This document shows, one piece after another, positions 34,069 through 45,449 of a stretch of 64,000 bases of DNA; position 1 is the stretch's first letter, and each line of letters starts with the position of its first letter. Source of the stretch: Mikania micrantha (lineage: Eukaryota; Streptophyta; Magnoliopsida; Asterales; Asteraceae); contig CM018695.1 in assembly GCA_009363875.1 (NCBI GenBank), positions 46,371,935 through 46,435,934 of the forward strand, read 5' to 3'. Both the position numbers and the translations under genes were made by a program. A model generated the notes under the pieces. The model worked only from the letters and a program-made list of their open reading frames with translations, was not told where the DNA came from and searched no databases.

Positions 34069-34565
34069 TGTTGGAAAATAAGGACTCATGAGCAAAAACC
34101 ACTGAAGCCAGACACTTGAATAAAACCGCGGAATGACAAGCTGCGGATGCTTTTCTACTGATTGAAGAACTGCTTCAGCATCAGAAGACCACCAGCGGAA
34201 GCTTCGTCAAAAAGAACTACCACTGAACTTATCTACCTCTGAAGACATTAGCTGATCATGATATCTTCGGAAGACAACTACTGCATCAGAAGAAGTCAAA
34301 TGACTCGGAAGACAATCTCCTCATCCGAAATAACTGATTACTTAATCAGCTTCTGATGATCATCTTTTGAAAGAATAACCATCAAACTTTAGCACAACTA
34401 CTTCAACCTCGGAAGACCTGAAGACTCCTGAAGACTCTTGTTTCCGTTGTTGTTGACTTTGTATTTGTACTAGTCTGTTGTTTCAGTGTCTGTAACAATG
34501 TCAGCTATTTGTCTTATTAATTCTTGTCTTGTATCTCAAAATGTTTGGGTATTTAAGTCCCAACA
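34069..34565 (+). repeat. Sirevirus 5' LTR, first part
   Basis: It starts TGTTGGAAAATAAGGACTC and carries several (c)gaagac motifs in a direct series (34175-34435). A TATA-like tatttaag is at 34550-34557. C2 interrupts it at 34566; it resumes at 38198 after the CAACA duplication. Confidence 0.75.
34550..34557 (+). promoter_or_regulatory. TATA-like box of the Sirevirus LTR
   Basis: tatttaag lies just before tcccaaca in the 5' LTR. The C2 insertion point is 9 bp downstream, so the original transcription start has been separated from its leader. Confidence 0.45.
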
Positions 34566-36099
34566 TGTAACATCACTGTATTTCAGGTTGTCCGTACATG
34601 TACGAGTGTACTGTTACGACATGATATGATTATTATTAATGATAATGCATTATTGAATGTTGTTACTGAAATTGGTATACATATTGAGAACACATTATTT
34701 TATGCATAAACCAAGGGAAGTTTAGTTGAAAAACAACTAAACGGAACCAGAGAGTTTATTGCACATATTATGGATTGTTGATTTGGATGAGTTGTGGTTT
34801 AGGATTCTATAATCAAAGATAGGCAAGGATATAATCATGGTCTATTGAAGAGGTGGTGGGATGGTGGCTGAGGCAGTTGCGACTGACCTCTACATATGCC
34901 TATACATAAGCCATCTACGGTTTATCATGATTATATCAGTGTTGAGGCTTTGGTGAGGAGAATCCGAGGTTTTGGTTTGGGATGTAAAGTAGTTATGGAG
35001 TTGTTATTGTTGGTTGCTAAACATAGTCAAGGACACATGGTCATAGTTTATCGAAATAGCGGTGGGACGGTGGCTGGGGAGGTTGCGACCTACCCCTACA
35101 TATGCCCTATACATATGCATATTTCGGTCTATCATGGATGTGTCAGTGATATGGTTTAGTGGGACTGGATTGGGAATTTATAATATTAAAGATAATAAGA
35201 TAATGAAAACGATATTGGAAATGATTACGCGATTGTGAGGTTACGAATGTTACTTAAACGCGAATATTAATTTAGAAATATTAACTTAATAATGTATCTG
35301 CGTGGGTGACGATTCACACGAATATAAGTATTAAGAATAATATTCTGAAACGATATTCCATAAATCGTAAGTCGAATCGAATACGATACGAGCGTTGGAT
35401 TCGCAAAGATGACGATCTTTACGAATACGTACGTGAGTAACGCGTTTCGATGAGACAACTAAATAATGTTTAACAATATTAAATTAATAAATGGAAACTA
35501 ATAACGTTTATTAGGAGTCACAACCTAAAACAAAAACCTAGTAAATCATTTTATTTAAATAATTAATTCAATGAAAGAAAACGAAGGCATCGTAGTTAAA
35601 CATTTCCATTTAAAATCATTTTTATTAAAAACGAAACATAATTATTTAAACATGTTCATTTTAATTATGTTTTACGAGAAAACCGGAATATTTAATTATT
35701 TTTATCGCGATATAAACGAGACCGTGTACGCGGGGACCGACCGGGGTATTAAAGAGAGGATCATCTCCTTCTCTTCCATTTTTACATCTTTCTTTCTCTC
35801 TCTAGACCAAGAAAAACGCCACCATCCTCTCTCTCTACCTTCTCTCTAGCTTTTCTCACTTGTTACTCAACGGATTCGCAAGATCTTGGTGCCAAAACGT
35901 TCGGGAGATCGAGAGGAACAAGAAGATACGAAGAAATCCTACGTTTGGCTAACTTTTCAAGGTAAATCTGAGCTTTTATGTTCGGCTTTGTTGTTGAGTC
36001 ACGAATCTTTAACTCTTTGTTGTTATAACCGGCCTAATCATTTATAAAACCCTAAAGCAAGCTAGTATAAGCGAGTAGGAGCAGTGGTTTGGGCTTGTA

Positions 36100-36660
36100 A
36101 CAGGCTGACCAAGGATGAGGATGATGAACAGGTGGTTTGTTAGGAAACTAGTCAGGCGAACCTTCTCTAGCTGGGCAGAAGGATTGGCCGAACCTTGGCT
36201 GATCAGATCATAGCTTAGCCTGGCGAACCTCAGGCTGGCGAACCTCAGGCTGGCGAACCTTAGACTGGCCAAACCTTATCTTTGGCCAAACCTTGCCAAG
36301 CGAACCTTGCCTTGGCCAAACCTTACCTGGGCAAACCTTCCTCCTACGCGAACCTAGCATGCTAGCCATGAACCCAGGGACAACCGAACCTGTGTACATG
36401 ATGGCGAGCCTGGGTGGGCCGAACCATGCCTAGCGAACCTCCATGTTGCCAGGCAAGCCTTGCCTTGGCCAAACCCTTTCCATGCAAAACTTCTTGCTGA
36501 ACGAACCTTTGGCCTGCGAACCCTAGCCAGCCAAACCTAGGCCGTCCGAACCTTATGCAGCCAAACCCAATACTCACGAACCCTATTATGGCCGAGCCTG
36601 AGACGAACCCAACTTCATAAACCTCTAAGTGGCCGGATATGGGGCAGCGAACCTTGGGGT
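36100..36660. repeat. CGAACC-rich array in C2
   Basis: gcgaacct, ccgaacct and ccaaacct units recur every 10-25 bp, sense CGAACC as in A, C1 and D. Low-complexity frames here are not genes. Confidence 0.65.
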
Positions 36661-37225
36661 TTTGAACCTAAACCTTGCCTAATCCATGCATGCATGAAGA
36701 TTATAAAGATCACTATCTTTTCTCTCTCTAAAAATAAAGTTTTAAAAACTTTAGATTATATACATTGAAACATTTTATGTAATTAACCTAATTGTGATTT
36801 CTTGAACATAAAAGTTAATTTTTATAACTTAGAAAGTTTGGTGGTCAATTTAATTGGACATGCATGCATGTATAGATACGCGTATGATTAAAGACATCAC
36901 TCTTTATCATCCATATTCATGAGGGTACACCTAGTATCTCAAGACTTGTTTATCACCATTTGATAATTAAAACTAACAAGTTTAGATTACCTTCTTATGA
37001 TGATCATTTATAAAGCCTTAAGTGTTACAACTTAACTTAGGACAAATAAACTACGTTAACGAGAAAATTAACGATTTAAAAGTAAACACTCATGGACACT
37101 TAATTGAACTGAAATGGATATACTTATGAATATGAAATACACGATAATTACAGATTTGTTGAGTTGCATTTGATTTCACGTACGTGAGCGCACATTTTGC
37201 AAACACACTGAATCTAAGGACTCAG

Positions 37226-37907
37226 GTGAGTTCTCATAACCTCCTTTTAAACTATTTTGTTTTAAACTCGGAGGTGGAACATGTATACCAATATTTAAAA
37301 ATATTACTTTGATAAAGCATGGGTGACACCTGGTGTATCATTATGATATTCACATTATGGGAGTATCTTTGTTCATGGATTATCACGGATTATCACAACT
37401 CCATGGGGGTCGTTGTTGTTGACTTCGGTCATCAGCAATGATCGCATGTATTGTCACTATTCCATGAGTCGTTGTTGATTGACTTCGGTCATCTGCAATG
37501 ATTGCATGTATTGTCACTATTCCATGAGTCGTTACTGATGAATTCGGTCATCTGAAACGTTTGCATGTATTGTCACGTGGATTGCCACAACTCCGTGTGT
37601 CGTTGTCATTGACCTTGGTCATTCACAATGATGCATGTATTGTCACTAATACTAATTGAGAATATTGATGATTGAGAGTTGGTTGATTGAATATATGATG
37701 GATTATTTATGATTTATTGATATATGTGATTATGTGGTTGATTATGTGTTTGAATGTTGTGTTGGATTATTTCGCATGTGCTTATGTGGATTTTCTCAGA
37801 AAACTATAAACTTTTATAATCACTTTGTAAAACATTTTTAAACATAAAAACTTATGATTACTCACCAACTACTTCGTAGTTGACACTTGATTTTCTACAT
37901 GTTTCAG
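37226..37907 (+). other. Intron-like segment in solo LTR C2
   Basis: CTCAG|GTGAGTTCTCATAACC starts it and CATGTTTCAG|GG ends it, 682 bp, with 290 bp left to the LTR end. It encloses the 60-bp tandem repeat at 37390-37646. Confidence 0.4.
37390..37646. repeat. About 60-bp tandem repeat in C2
   Basis: gcatgtattgtcac recurs at 37444, 37504, 37563 and 37632, with acttcggtcatc and ccatgagtcgtt between. It is the inverted counterpart of 13066-13390. Confidence 0.75.
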
Positions 37908-38197
37908 GGAACGAGGAGAAGTAGGTAGGGCAGGATAGCTCTACATCTTTTGGACATCATCATGTAGGATCTTGGACTTAGCTAAAATAACTAAAATTCT
38001 TAAGACTAGAATTTAGTTAGTTAGCTAATTCTTTTGTGTAATTGATGTAACTAAATCATGATGAACATGATTTTGGATGTAATTAATTTGGTTGATTAAT
38101 TGATATGTGATGATTTAATTAGATGCCCACGAGCTTATGAAAATCTACACATCCCTCGTGGCATTTCGACGTTTCCGCCATCGGTCGGGGTGTTACA

Positions 38198-38405
38198 CAA
38201 CATTCTCTAAATAAATTGAATTACTTCCCCCAAAATTCCTTGTGCTTTCTATCTGTTCTCTTCTCTCTTTCTAAGAAAGAAAACTAAACAACTAAAATAA
38301 CCTTGTGCAAAAATTTAGAGGAAGATGAAACCAAAGCTTTGACTAATTGTCTAAAGCCTTGTTCCTGGTGAAACAACTACTGCTCGAGGTTTCTGTAGTT
38401 CAACA
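38198..38405 (+). repeat. Sirevirus 5' LTR, last part
   Basis: It begins with the second CAACA copy after C2 and runs to gtagttcaaca just before the primer-binding site. Confidence 0.7.
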
Positions 38406-38406
38406 A

Positions 38407-38420
38407 TTGGTATCAGAGCC
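38407..38420 (+). other. Primer-binding site of the Sirevirus
   Basis: ttggtatcagagcc directly follows the 5' LTR and matches the initiator methionine tRNA complement used by elements A, B and D as well. Confidence 0.85.
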
Positions 38421-38638
38421 TTGTCCTTAGTCTTGGTTTAACCATCAAGACTGAAACTCAAAGCTCTCACTGATATCTTGTTGTTTTAGTTTTCTGCATT
38501 CTATCTTTTCTATCTTTCGTTTATCTTTAAAATCTGTAGGAGTTTGGTTTTTAAACTAAACTGTGTTCAAAAATCATTCTAACAAATCACTTTGAGAACT
38601 CATCACTTGTTGATTTACGCATAACGATTTGTGACCCA

Positions 38639-39729
38639 ATGGCAGAGAAATTCACCCTAGACCCTCATAACACCGGTTCTGCCACAAAGCCACCAATCTT
38701 GGTTAGGCACCAATATAACATTTGGCAGAGGCGGATGTTACACTTCCTGTCCAATAATCATACAAGATGTTGGAAGTCTGTCATTTTTGGACTGCATAAA
38801 CCAACGGTCCTGGACACGGAGACTGGAGACAATGTCCCGAAAGATCCTCGGAATTATACCGAAGAAGATTACCAGAAGTTGGAGCTTGATGCAAAGGCAC
38901 ATGCTCAACCGGCTATGGCCCTTCCTAAAGAAATATACTCTGGTCTTCTTCACCATGAGTCTGCTAAAGACTTGTGGGATGCTCTAAAAGAGCAATTCGG
39001 TGGCACCGAAGATGTTGTGGCTAATACCAGGGAGATATTAGCTCAACAATACGAGACATTCTCCTAACTAAATAATGAGTCACTAACTCAGTAGTTTGAA
39101 CAATTCACTTCTCTCTTAAGTGAATTAAAAATGGCTGGTCAAGTGTACCCCCTGTCTCTGTTCTGAATCGCTTCTTAGGATTTCTACCTGAAAAATGGGA
39201 AACTTATTCCATTGTCATGAGATCCTCTCCAGACTTTGGCAAACTCTCGCTTACCCAACTTCATGGTAAGTTGCTCACCTTTGAGCGAGAGATTGACCAG
39301 AAAAGAAAACTAATAAAGTTTGGTACATCAACTGAAGAGTATGTTGAAGGGAACACAACTCTTCTAAGTCATAACTCTGAGATAAATGATCAGAGTTATG
39401 ATGAATACATAGACATAACCACTGGCATCACTTCTTCTTCTTGTGATTACCACTCTCTTATCTCTGATCATCTATGTTTTATCATGGATGATCTCCGTCA
39501 AGTTCCAAGTGATGACTTGGAAAAGATGGACATTCTTCACCAACTGGCCCTCTTGAGCATAAGAACGAATAATTTCTACAAGAGGACAGGAAGGAAATTT
39601 CCTGGTATTCATGGGAAAACCAGGCTTAGCCTAAATAAGGCTAAGGTCCAATGCAATAGATGTCATGGCACTGGACACTTTTCCAAGGAGTGCAAAAATG
39701 CTCAAAGTCAAATTCTTCACCGTATGTGA
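38639..39729 (+). pseudogene. Sirevirus gag, N-terminal and core part
   Basis: It starts at the ATG after gtgaccca, MAEKFTLDP. The core has a WQRRMLHFL stretch and KDLWDALKEQFGG, as in copia gag (UBN2-type) proteins. A stop at 39065-39067 breaks it; the frame resumes around 39217 with KLSLTQLHGKLLTFE and ends with zinc knuckle CNRCHGTGHFSKEC before a stop at 39727. Gag coats the RNA and builds the particle. The (CTT)n run at 39766-39798 follows. Confidence 0.8.
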
Positions 39730-39899
39730 CTTTCCCTAACTCACAATCACATACTTCTTCTGCACCTTCTTCTTCTTCTTCTTCTTCTTCTTCTTCTTCC
39801 CCATCTTTCAGAAGGCACAACAATTCTTAGGAGTCAGCACACATTGTACAGACCCCTCCTCCTACCAATGTACAATTTGTACAAGCTGCCAATGGTAGC

Positions 39900-40598
39900 A
39901 TGTATCAACTTAATCATGCACATCTTCAAATTTTTGCACCATTCCCTTCTCAAATAAGTGTACTAGGCACTGTTGTCCAGTCCCCTTCTTCGAGTCAACT
40001 GACTCTTTTCACCCAAGAGTACGTAAGCCTGCCTGAAGATGTAGGCTATGCCCTCATCACCTCTGAACCAACCGATTTCGCTCTCATGGCTGTTGGTGAT
40101 GATTCTTCTTCTTCTGAACAACCTGCTACAGACACTCTTGATGAGCATGTATCTTTTTCTACTTTATAAAAACTATGTACCGATGCGTGCATAGAGGCTT
40201 TTGCAAAAATAAAGAAAGCCAACATGTTTCTTCAACAACAAAATCAGGAGTTGGAGCAATTGCTAGATAATAAAAATTCTGAAATAGAAAAATTAATAAA
40301 GAATAAAGACAGTCAAATCTCTATCCTTATGAATGAAAAATCCAATCTACAAGCTCTATTCGATTTTCAAAATGAAAAATATGCAGCTTGTAAAGATGAA
40401 CTGTCTCAGACCAAGGTCAGCTATGACAAGTGGGTTGAATCCTGCAAAGGGTTCAAAATGCTTTCAAGTAAGCAAGTTCACAGCAAGGCCAAATTTGGAA
40501 TCAGGTATAATCATACTAGTCCTCCAGAGGACAATACCTCGATTGATAATGAAATAAATGAAACTAATTCTGAACTCATTTCTCCCACCTTTCTTTAG
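39900..40598 (+). pseudogene. Sirevirus gag, coiled-coil part, ending at the element B insertion
   Basis: There are two frames, 39900-40169 and 40224-40598. The second is strongly coiled-coil (QQQNQELEQLLDNKNSEIEK and following heptads). Sirevirus gag proteins are known for a C-terminal coiled coil. A stop at 40596 comes shortly before the element B insertion (40631). Confidence 0.65.
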
Positions 40599-41103
40599 GA
40601 TGAAATTCCATCCTTAACAATCACACCTCCAAGAGTGTGACACCCGGCAATTTCAGGTAAATTGCGACTCTTACATTCTTTACAGTTCACATTCATACTT
40701 GTTGCATTTCATTTAATTATGTTTAATTAGATGAGTTGAGCACAAACAACTGCGAAACGATAGTTCGAGGAACTATCGAATCGTACATTGCACATTGGTT
40801 TTGGAAACCAAGTGTGGCAAACACAACACTAACGCAAAACAATAATTCGGGGAATTATTGAATTGTGCATCACACGTTGATTAGGGTTAATCAAGTGTGC
40901 AAACACTTCGTAAGACACGAACACAAACTATCGAAGATAATTCGAGGAATTATCGACACACACACGAGTCTCACGAACGTTGGTGATCAAACTTATATGT
41001 TGTTATATGATTATATGCTAAACGTGCATTAGATGTTTAGGATAAGCATTAGGAATCAAGTTAGAACGAAATCAAATCATTGAAGTCGAAAAACATGAAA
41101 TTG

Positions 41104-41240
41104 GACCCGTCACGGTACACGACAACCCCATCGCAAAAGGCTTCGCGATACGCGAAGCAAACTAGGAGTCGAGACTCCCGAATCCCATTGCGGTACGCGA
41201 TAAGAAATTTTGATCGGCCTTCGCGGTACGCGAAAGCCAT
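41104..41240. promoter_or_regulatory. Array of GGTACGCG palindromes upstream of the TATA box (5' LTR)
   Basis: Four units: cacggtacacgac, ttcgcgatacgcgaagc, gcggtacgcgataag and ttcgcggtacgcgaaagc, each a near-palindrome around GTAC or ATAC. The last ends about 20 bp before the TATA box. The same array occurs at 48825-48952 and, diverged, at 4690-4890. Confidence 0.5.
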
Positions 41241-41255
41241 GCAGATCGAAATTTT

Positions 41256-41263
41256 TATAAAAA
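41256..41263 (+). promoter_or_regulatory. TATA box of element B 5' LTR
   Basis: tataaaaa about 20 bp downstream of the palindrome array. The equivalent in the 3' LTR is at 48970. Confidence 0.5.
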
Positions 41264-42388
41264 CCAACCCCTTTCATTTTCAGTCGAACTCTTTCCCATT
41301 TCCTCCGAACTCCCACTCATTTGTGTGACTAGAACCCACCTGAAACCAAGCTTCAACCTCTGTTAACACCATTGGAAGCCATTGTTGGTAATTTGAAGCC
41401 ATTGGAGCACCAAAGGGAGTTCTTGGAGGCCCTCAACAAGTAAGAGGACCTTCATCAGCCACTTGTAGCTTCTGTCCAGATCAAATCCATCCACTTAAGA
41501 GCGTCTAAGGTAGTTTTAAACGTTTACCTAGTGTTAGATCATACATGCAAGCGCTAAAAACCCACATGCAACTCCATGTGACCATCGAGCACGAAATTGT
41601 TGATGATTTTGTGTGTTATTGTTATAGATTTATTGATTTGATAGTTTAGAAATGTTAGATTTGAGTTGGGTTTAGTTGTTGTTTGATTTGGTGATGATTT
41701 TGGTACACTTGCCATAAAAGGAAACTTTTATGTTGCAAGTCATGGATTGTGATGATCTAGAGATGTTAGACATGTCTAGATGTTGTTAAATATATATTGG
41801 AGTGTTTAGAGACACATTGAGATATTTGATTTTGTCAAAAACATGGTTTTGTGTAAACTTACTATAAAAGGAAATTTTTATAAATCAAAAGATGGCTTTT
41901 GATGTGTTTGAATGATTTGATGAACTTTGATACTTGAAATATGTTTAGAAATGATTTCTAACATGTTTGGAAACCTTGATTTGCGAAAACGAGTTTTTAA
42001 ACGAGTATTTACTATTTTAGGAAACTTTATTTGGGCGAAACGGCATAAATGGTGATTATGCGCAAACGACATGTTTTAAGGGTTTAAATGTATTTTACAA
42101 ACATATTGGAAGTTATTAGTTTTATGAAATGCGATTTCATAACCACACTTTCCTAAATTGGAAACTTTCTAAAAAGGCACATAAACAAAACGATCGTGTC
42201 ACCAACGATTCGTCGAGTCTCACTAGACGACACACATGCACTCGGTTGAGCACACCGACACTTGGAGTTGTATGGGATACAACACACCACAAAAGACATA
42301 CTCACACCTATATGGTTATAGGTGCTTACTAGCAGGTGCTAGCATTCGTAGACGCGAACACACATACACACCAGGACTGCTATAACAG

Positions 42389-42907
42389 GTGAGTTCACGG
42401 CCCCTTTTTACTTTTCTAACCTTTGGGGGAGAAAACACTGCATTACAACTGTTTTTTGAAAAACAACTCATTTTGTTTACGTACGGACATGCTTTATCAC
42501 TATATGTATATGTGTGGACCACATCACAACTAAAAGTCCTCGCGATACTCCACAGACCGTTAGTAGCGCGTAGCGCCTAGCGTGGTAATTTTGAATAGTA
42601 CTATTTGGGCCAGACGAGCCCCACCCATCGCGCCTGGGAGGCCAACCCGACTGGAGGTCGGAATGGGTGCAATATTGAGCAACACTTTGCCATTGTCTTG
42701 TGTTGGACATGGCGGGAGGCACAACTGTCAGCTTCGGTACGACCCCGCATATAATATAACTGTATTGACTAGCTATCAATCGATACTGCATTGTAATGAT
42801 ATGTAAATCGCAAACTCTTACTTTAAACATTGGATGTTTATTGCTTATGAAAAACCTATGCTCTCACCAACCTTTGTGTTGACCCTTTTTATCGCATGTT
42901 TTCTCAG
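42389..42907 (+). other. Intron-like segment in element B 5' LTR
   Basis: AACAG|GTGAGTTCACGGCCCC begins it and CATGTTTTCTCAG|GT ends it, 519 bp, with 392 bp to the LTR end. It lies about 1.1 kb downstream of the TATA box, so it would be in the RNA leader. The copy in the 3' LTR is at 50152-50669. Confidence 0.45.
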
Positions 42908-43301
42908 GTAGCTAAGGCACGCACTTGAGGATAGGATGCTAGGCTGGAGTCGCATGCATCTGCTTAAGTGTCTTAGGATGTCGAGAACATTTATCATTTT
43001 GTTTTGATATGCTTTGTATTGTTAAAATACTTTAATCGCTTCCGAAAACTAATACTCTGTTTCGTTTTGAAAACTGATTAATCTTATGCTTTCGCAACTT
43101 ATGAATCATATATATGTTTTGATAACCAAAAATTTTACTTCCGCAACTCTGATTTTACAAAACTGTTTTATCCATGTTATTGGGTGTACGTATGCAACCA
43201 GACATATAGGTCTCGCAACTATGGGACCGGAGACTGCGATCCTGCAAGATCAGCCAGCCGTCGCGCCCCCGTCCGGGACGGGAGGGCCGGGGTGCGACAG
43301 A

Positions 43302-43313
43302 TTGGTATCAGAG
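43302..43313 (+). other. Primer-binding site of element B
   Basis: ttggtatcagag two bases after the 5' LTR end. Confidence 0.85.
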
Positions 43314-43579
43314 ACTCCGGTTATTGCCAATTAGGTTTGTATTTAGTAAACTTAGTCTATAACCACTAGTCTCCACATGACACTTAGTGCTTAGTATTGT
43401 GATACTTGCATACATGATTGTAGACACACTTATTATGCGCATGATAGATATGACGTTCCCATCGTCACCACATGTGATTGCACTTGACGAAGAGGAACCG
43501 ATGGCTCTACATGTTTCTTACAGTACCTACTGCACACATTACATTAGTCATTAGACAAACACTAACACTTATTCTCGCT

Positions 43580-45449
43580 ATGAAGAACATGGCTGGAAGA
43601 CGTGGAGGACGCAGGAACGCGGGAGGACGTGGAAACATCAACTTGACACCCGCTGAACTGAATGCACTCATCAACGAACGAGTTAAAGAGGCACTTGCTG
43701 CACGGGAGGATACCCGTAACCAAAACCTACTGAATCAGGGTGAAAAACTCTCATCTTAAATTCACCTTATGTAATGATCACTCGTTTACATCACAACACG
43801 CTTATCGGAATCTGAATTCAATTCTTTCAATTCCTATGATAGGAGCAAATCCTAACCCACCCCTCTGCACATTCAAGATGTTTCTGGACTGCAAACCCCA
43901 CTCCTTCAGCGGCATAGAGGGTGCCGTCGGGCTGTTACGTTGGATCGAAAAGGCAGAATCGGCCTTTGCTATGAGTAACTGCAGGAATGAGGACCGAGTT
44001 AAGTTCGCTGCTGGAACTTTTGAGGGAGCTGCCCTCACGTGGTGGAATGCCAATATTCAGAACCTAGGGCTCGATACAGCCAACGCCCTACCTTGGGATG
44101 ACTTTAAGAGAATGTTGAACCGCGAATACTGTCCTCGTGGTGAAGTGCAGAAGCTTGAGACTGAGTTCTGGAACCACAAGATGATTGGTTCCGAGGTTGA
44201 GGCATACACTGCCCGGTCGTATGAACTGGCAAACCTGTGCCCGGAAATGGCAACCCCACTCTTCAAGCACATAGAAAAGTATATTGAGGGACTACAACCT
44301 CAAATTCAGGGCATGGTACTATCTGCTGACCCTATCACCATGCAACAAGCCGTGCAACTGGCCCACAAGCTCACTGATTCGGCGGTTGCACAGGGACTCT
44401 TACCACCCTGTGGTGCCATAACCAAACCTGTTGACAACAAACGAAAATGGGAAAACACCCTAAGCAAGACTTCAACTCTCCAACCACCACCACAACAACG
44501 TAAGTTCGGGTCAATCCAAGCTTACACACCACCCATCCCAACCAACCAGAATCCAGGAACCTATGCAGGCAAACACCCCAAGTGCAACAAATGCAACCTA
44601 CACCATGTTTTGGGGCAATGTGGCTCTATCCGATGCCAACGGTGTGGCAAGGGTGGACATCTTGCCAAAGACTGCAGGGGTGAGCTGCTTGCAAAGACCC
44701 CACAGCCACAACAACAACTTGAAGCACCGAAGGGCTGCTTTGAATGTGGGAAACCAGGGCACTTCAAGAGGGACTGCCCACATCTGAAGAACAACAACAA
44801 TAACGGGAACAACAACGGTCCGAAGGGACGAGCCTTCGTGATCAGGGCAAAGGAGGCCAGAGAAGATCCCAACCTTGCAACTGGTACATATCGTTTAAAC
44901 AAAAATTACGCTTCTGTATTGTTTGATATTGGAGCTGAGAAAAGTTTTATATCTAAGGACTTTAGTGAGATGCTTGACACTACCCCAACACCCTTAGAGG
45001 TTGAGTATACAGTAGAGCTAGCTGATGGTAAATTAATTGAGACTAAGCACATTCTGAAAGAATGCACATTAGGGCTAGCAGGCCATAAGTTTAAGATTGA
45101 CCTCATGCCAGTTACACTAGGCAGTTTTGATGTCGTAGTGGGCATGGACTGGTTGTCTAAAAACCAAGCTGAAATCATTTTCCATGAGAAGGTTGTGCGC
45201 ATACCTCTCCCTAGTGGGGAAACTCTAGACATCAATGGCGAAAGGAGTGACACTCCTTTGAACATCATCTCGTGCATGAAAGCTCACAAATGCTTACGAA
45301 AGGGATACACAGCCATTCTGGCGCTTATCACTGACAAGATTGAAGAAGAGAAGAAAATAGAAGACATCCCAGTGTATGAGACTATCCTGACGTATTCCCT
45401 GAGGATCTACCAGGACTTCCACCGCCTCGACAAGTGGAATTCCGCATAG
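43580..45449 (+). pseudogene. Element B gag and protease (frameshifted)
   Basis: It starts at 43580 (MKNMAGRRGG, basic N-terminus) with LTPAELNALINERV, then breaks near 43740. The main frame resumes by 43845 and stays open to 45449: the gag core (KMFLDCKPHSFSG, GLLRWIEK, LTWWNANI, REYCPRGEVQKLE), a Cys/His stretch CNKCNLHHVLGQC, and two full zinc knuckles CQRCGKGGHLAKDC and CFECGKPGHFKRDC. The protease follows, with FDIGAEKSFIS, where the usual Thr of the active-site triplet is Ile, and VVVGMDWLS. A frame change near 45380 leads toward RT. Gag looks well kept; protease activity is doubtful. Confidence 0.85.

Larger units (their letters stand above)
34566..38197 (+). mobile_element. Solo LTR C2 inserted in the Sirevirus 5' LTR
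   Basis: TGTAACATCAC at the start and GGGGTGTTACA at the end are flanked by CAACA on both sides, a perfect 5-bp duplication. At 3632 bp it is the same family as C1 in reverse orientation, 128 bp longer mainly because of an internal duplication at 34770-35160. No coding region; frames at 34896-35159 and 36208-36577 are repeat artefacts. Confidence 0.9.
40636..43299 (+). repeat. Element B 5' LTR
   Basis: From TGTGACACCCGGC to GGGGTGCGACA, 2664 bp. It lacks about 47 bp near 42173 that the 3' LTR has (49897-49943). It contains the GGTACGCG array (41104-41240), a TATA box at 41256 and an intron-like segment at 42389-42907. Confidence 0.95.

Noticed and set aside
36208..36577. Minus-strand frames with repeated Phe-Gly/Val-Arg units
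   Set aside because: Direct translation of the CGAACC array in C2, not a gene.
44561..45277. Minus-strand frames of 113 and 123 codons
   Set aside because: Antisense to the gag-protease frame of element B, which has clear zinc knuckles and protease motifs.
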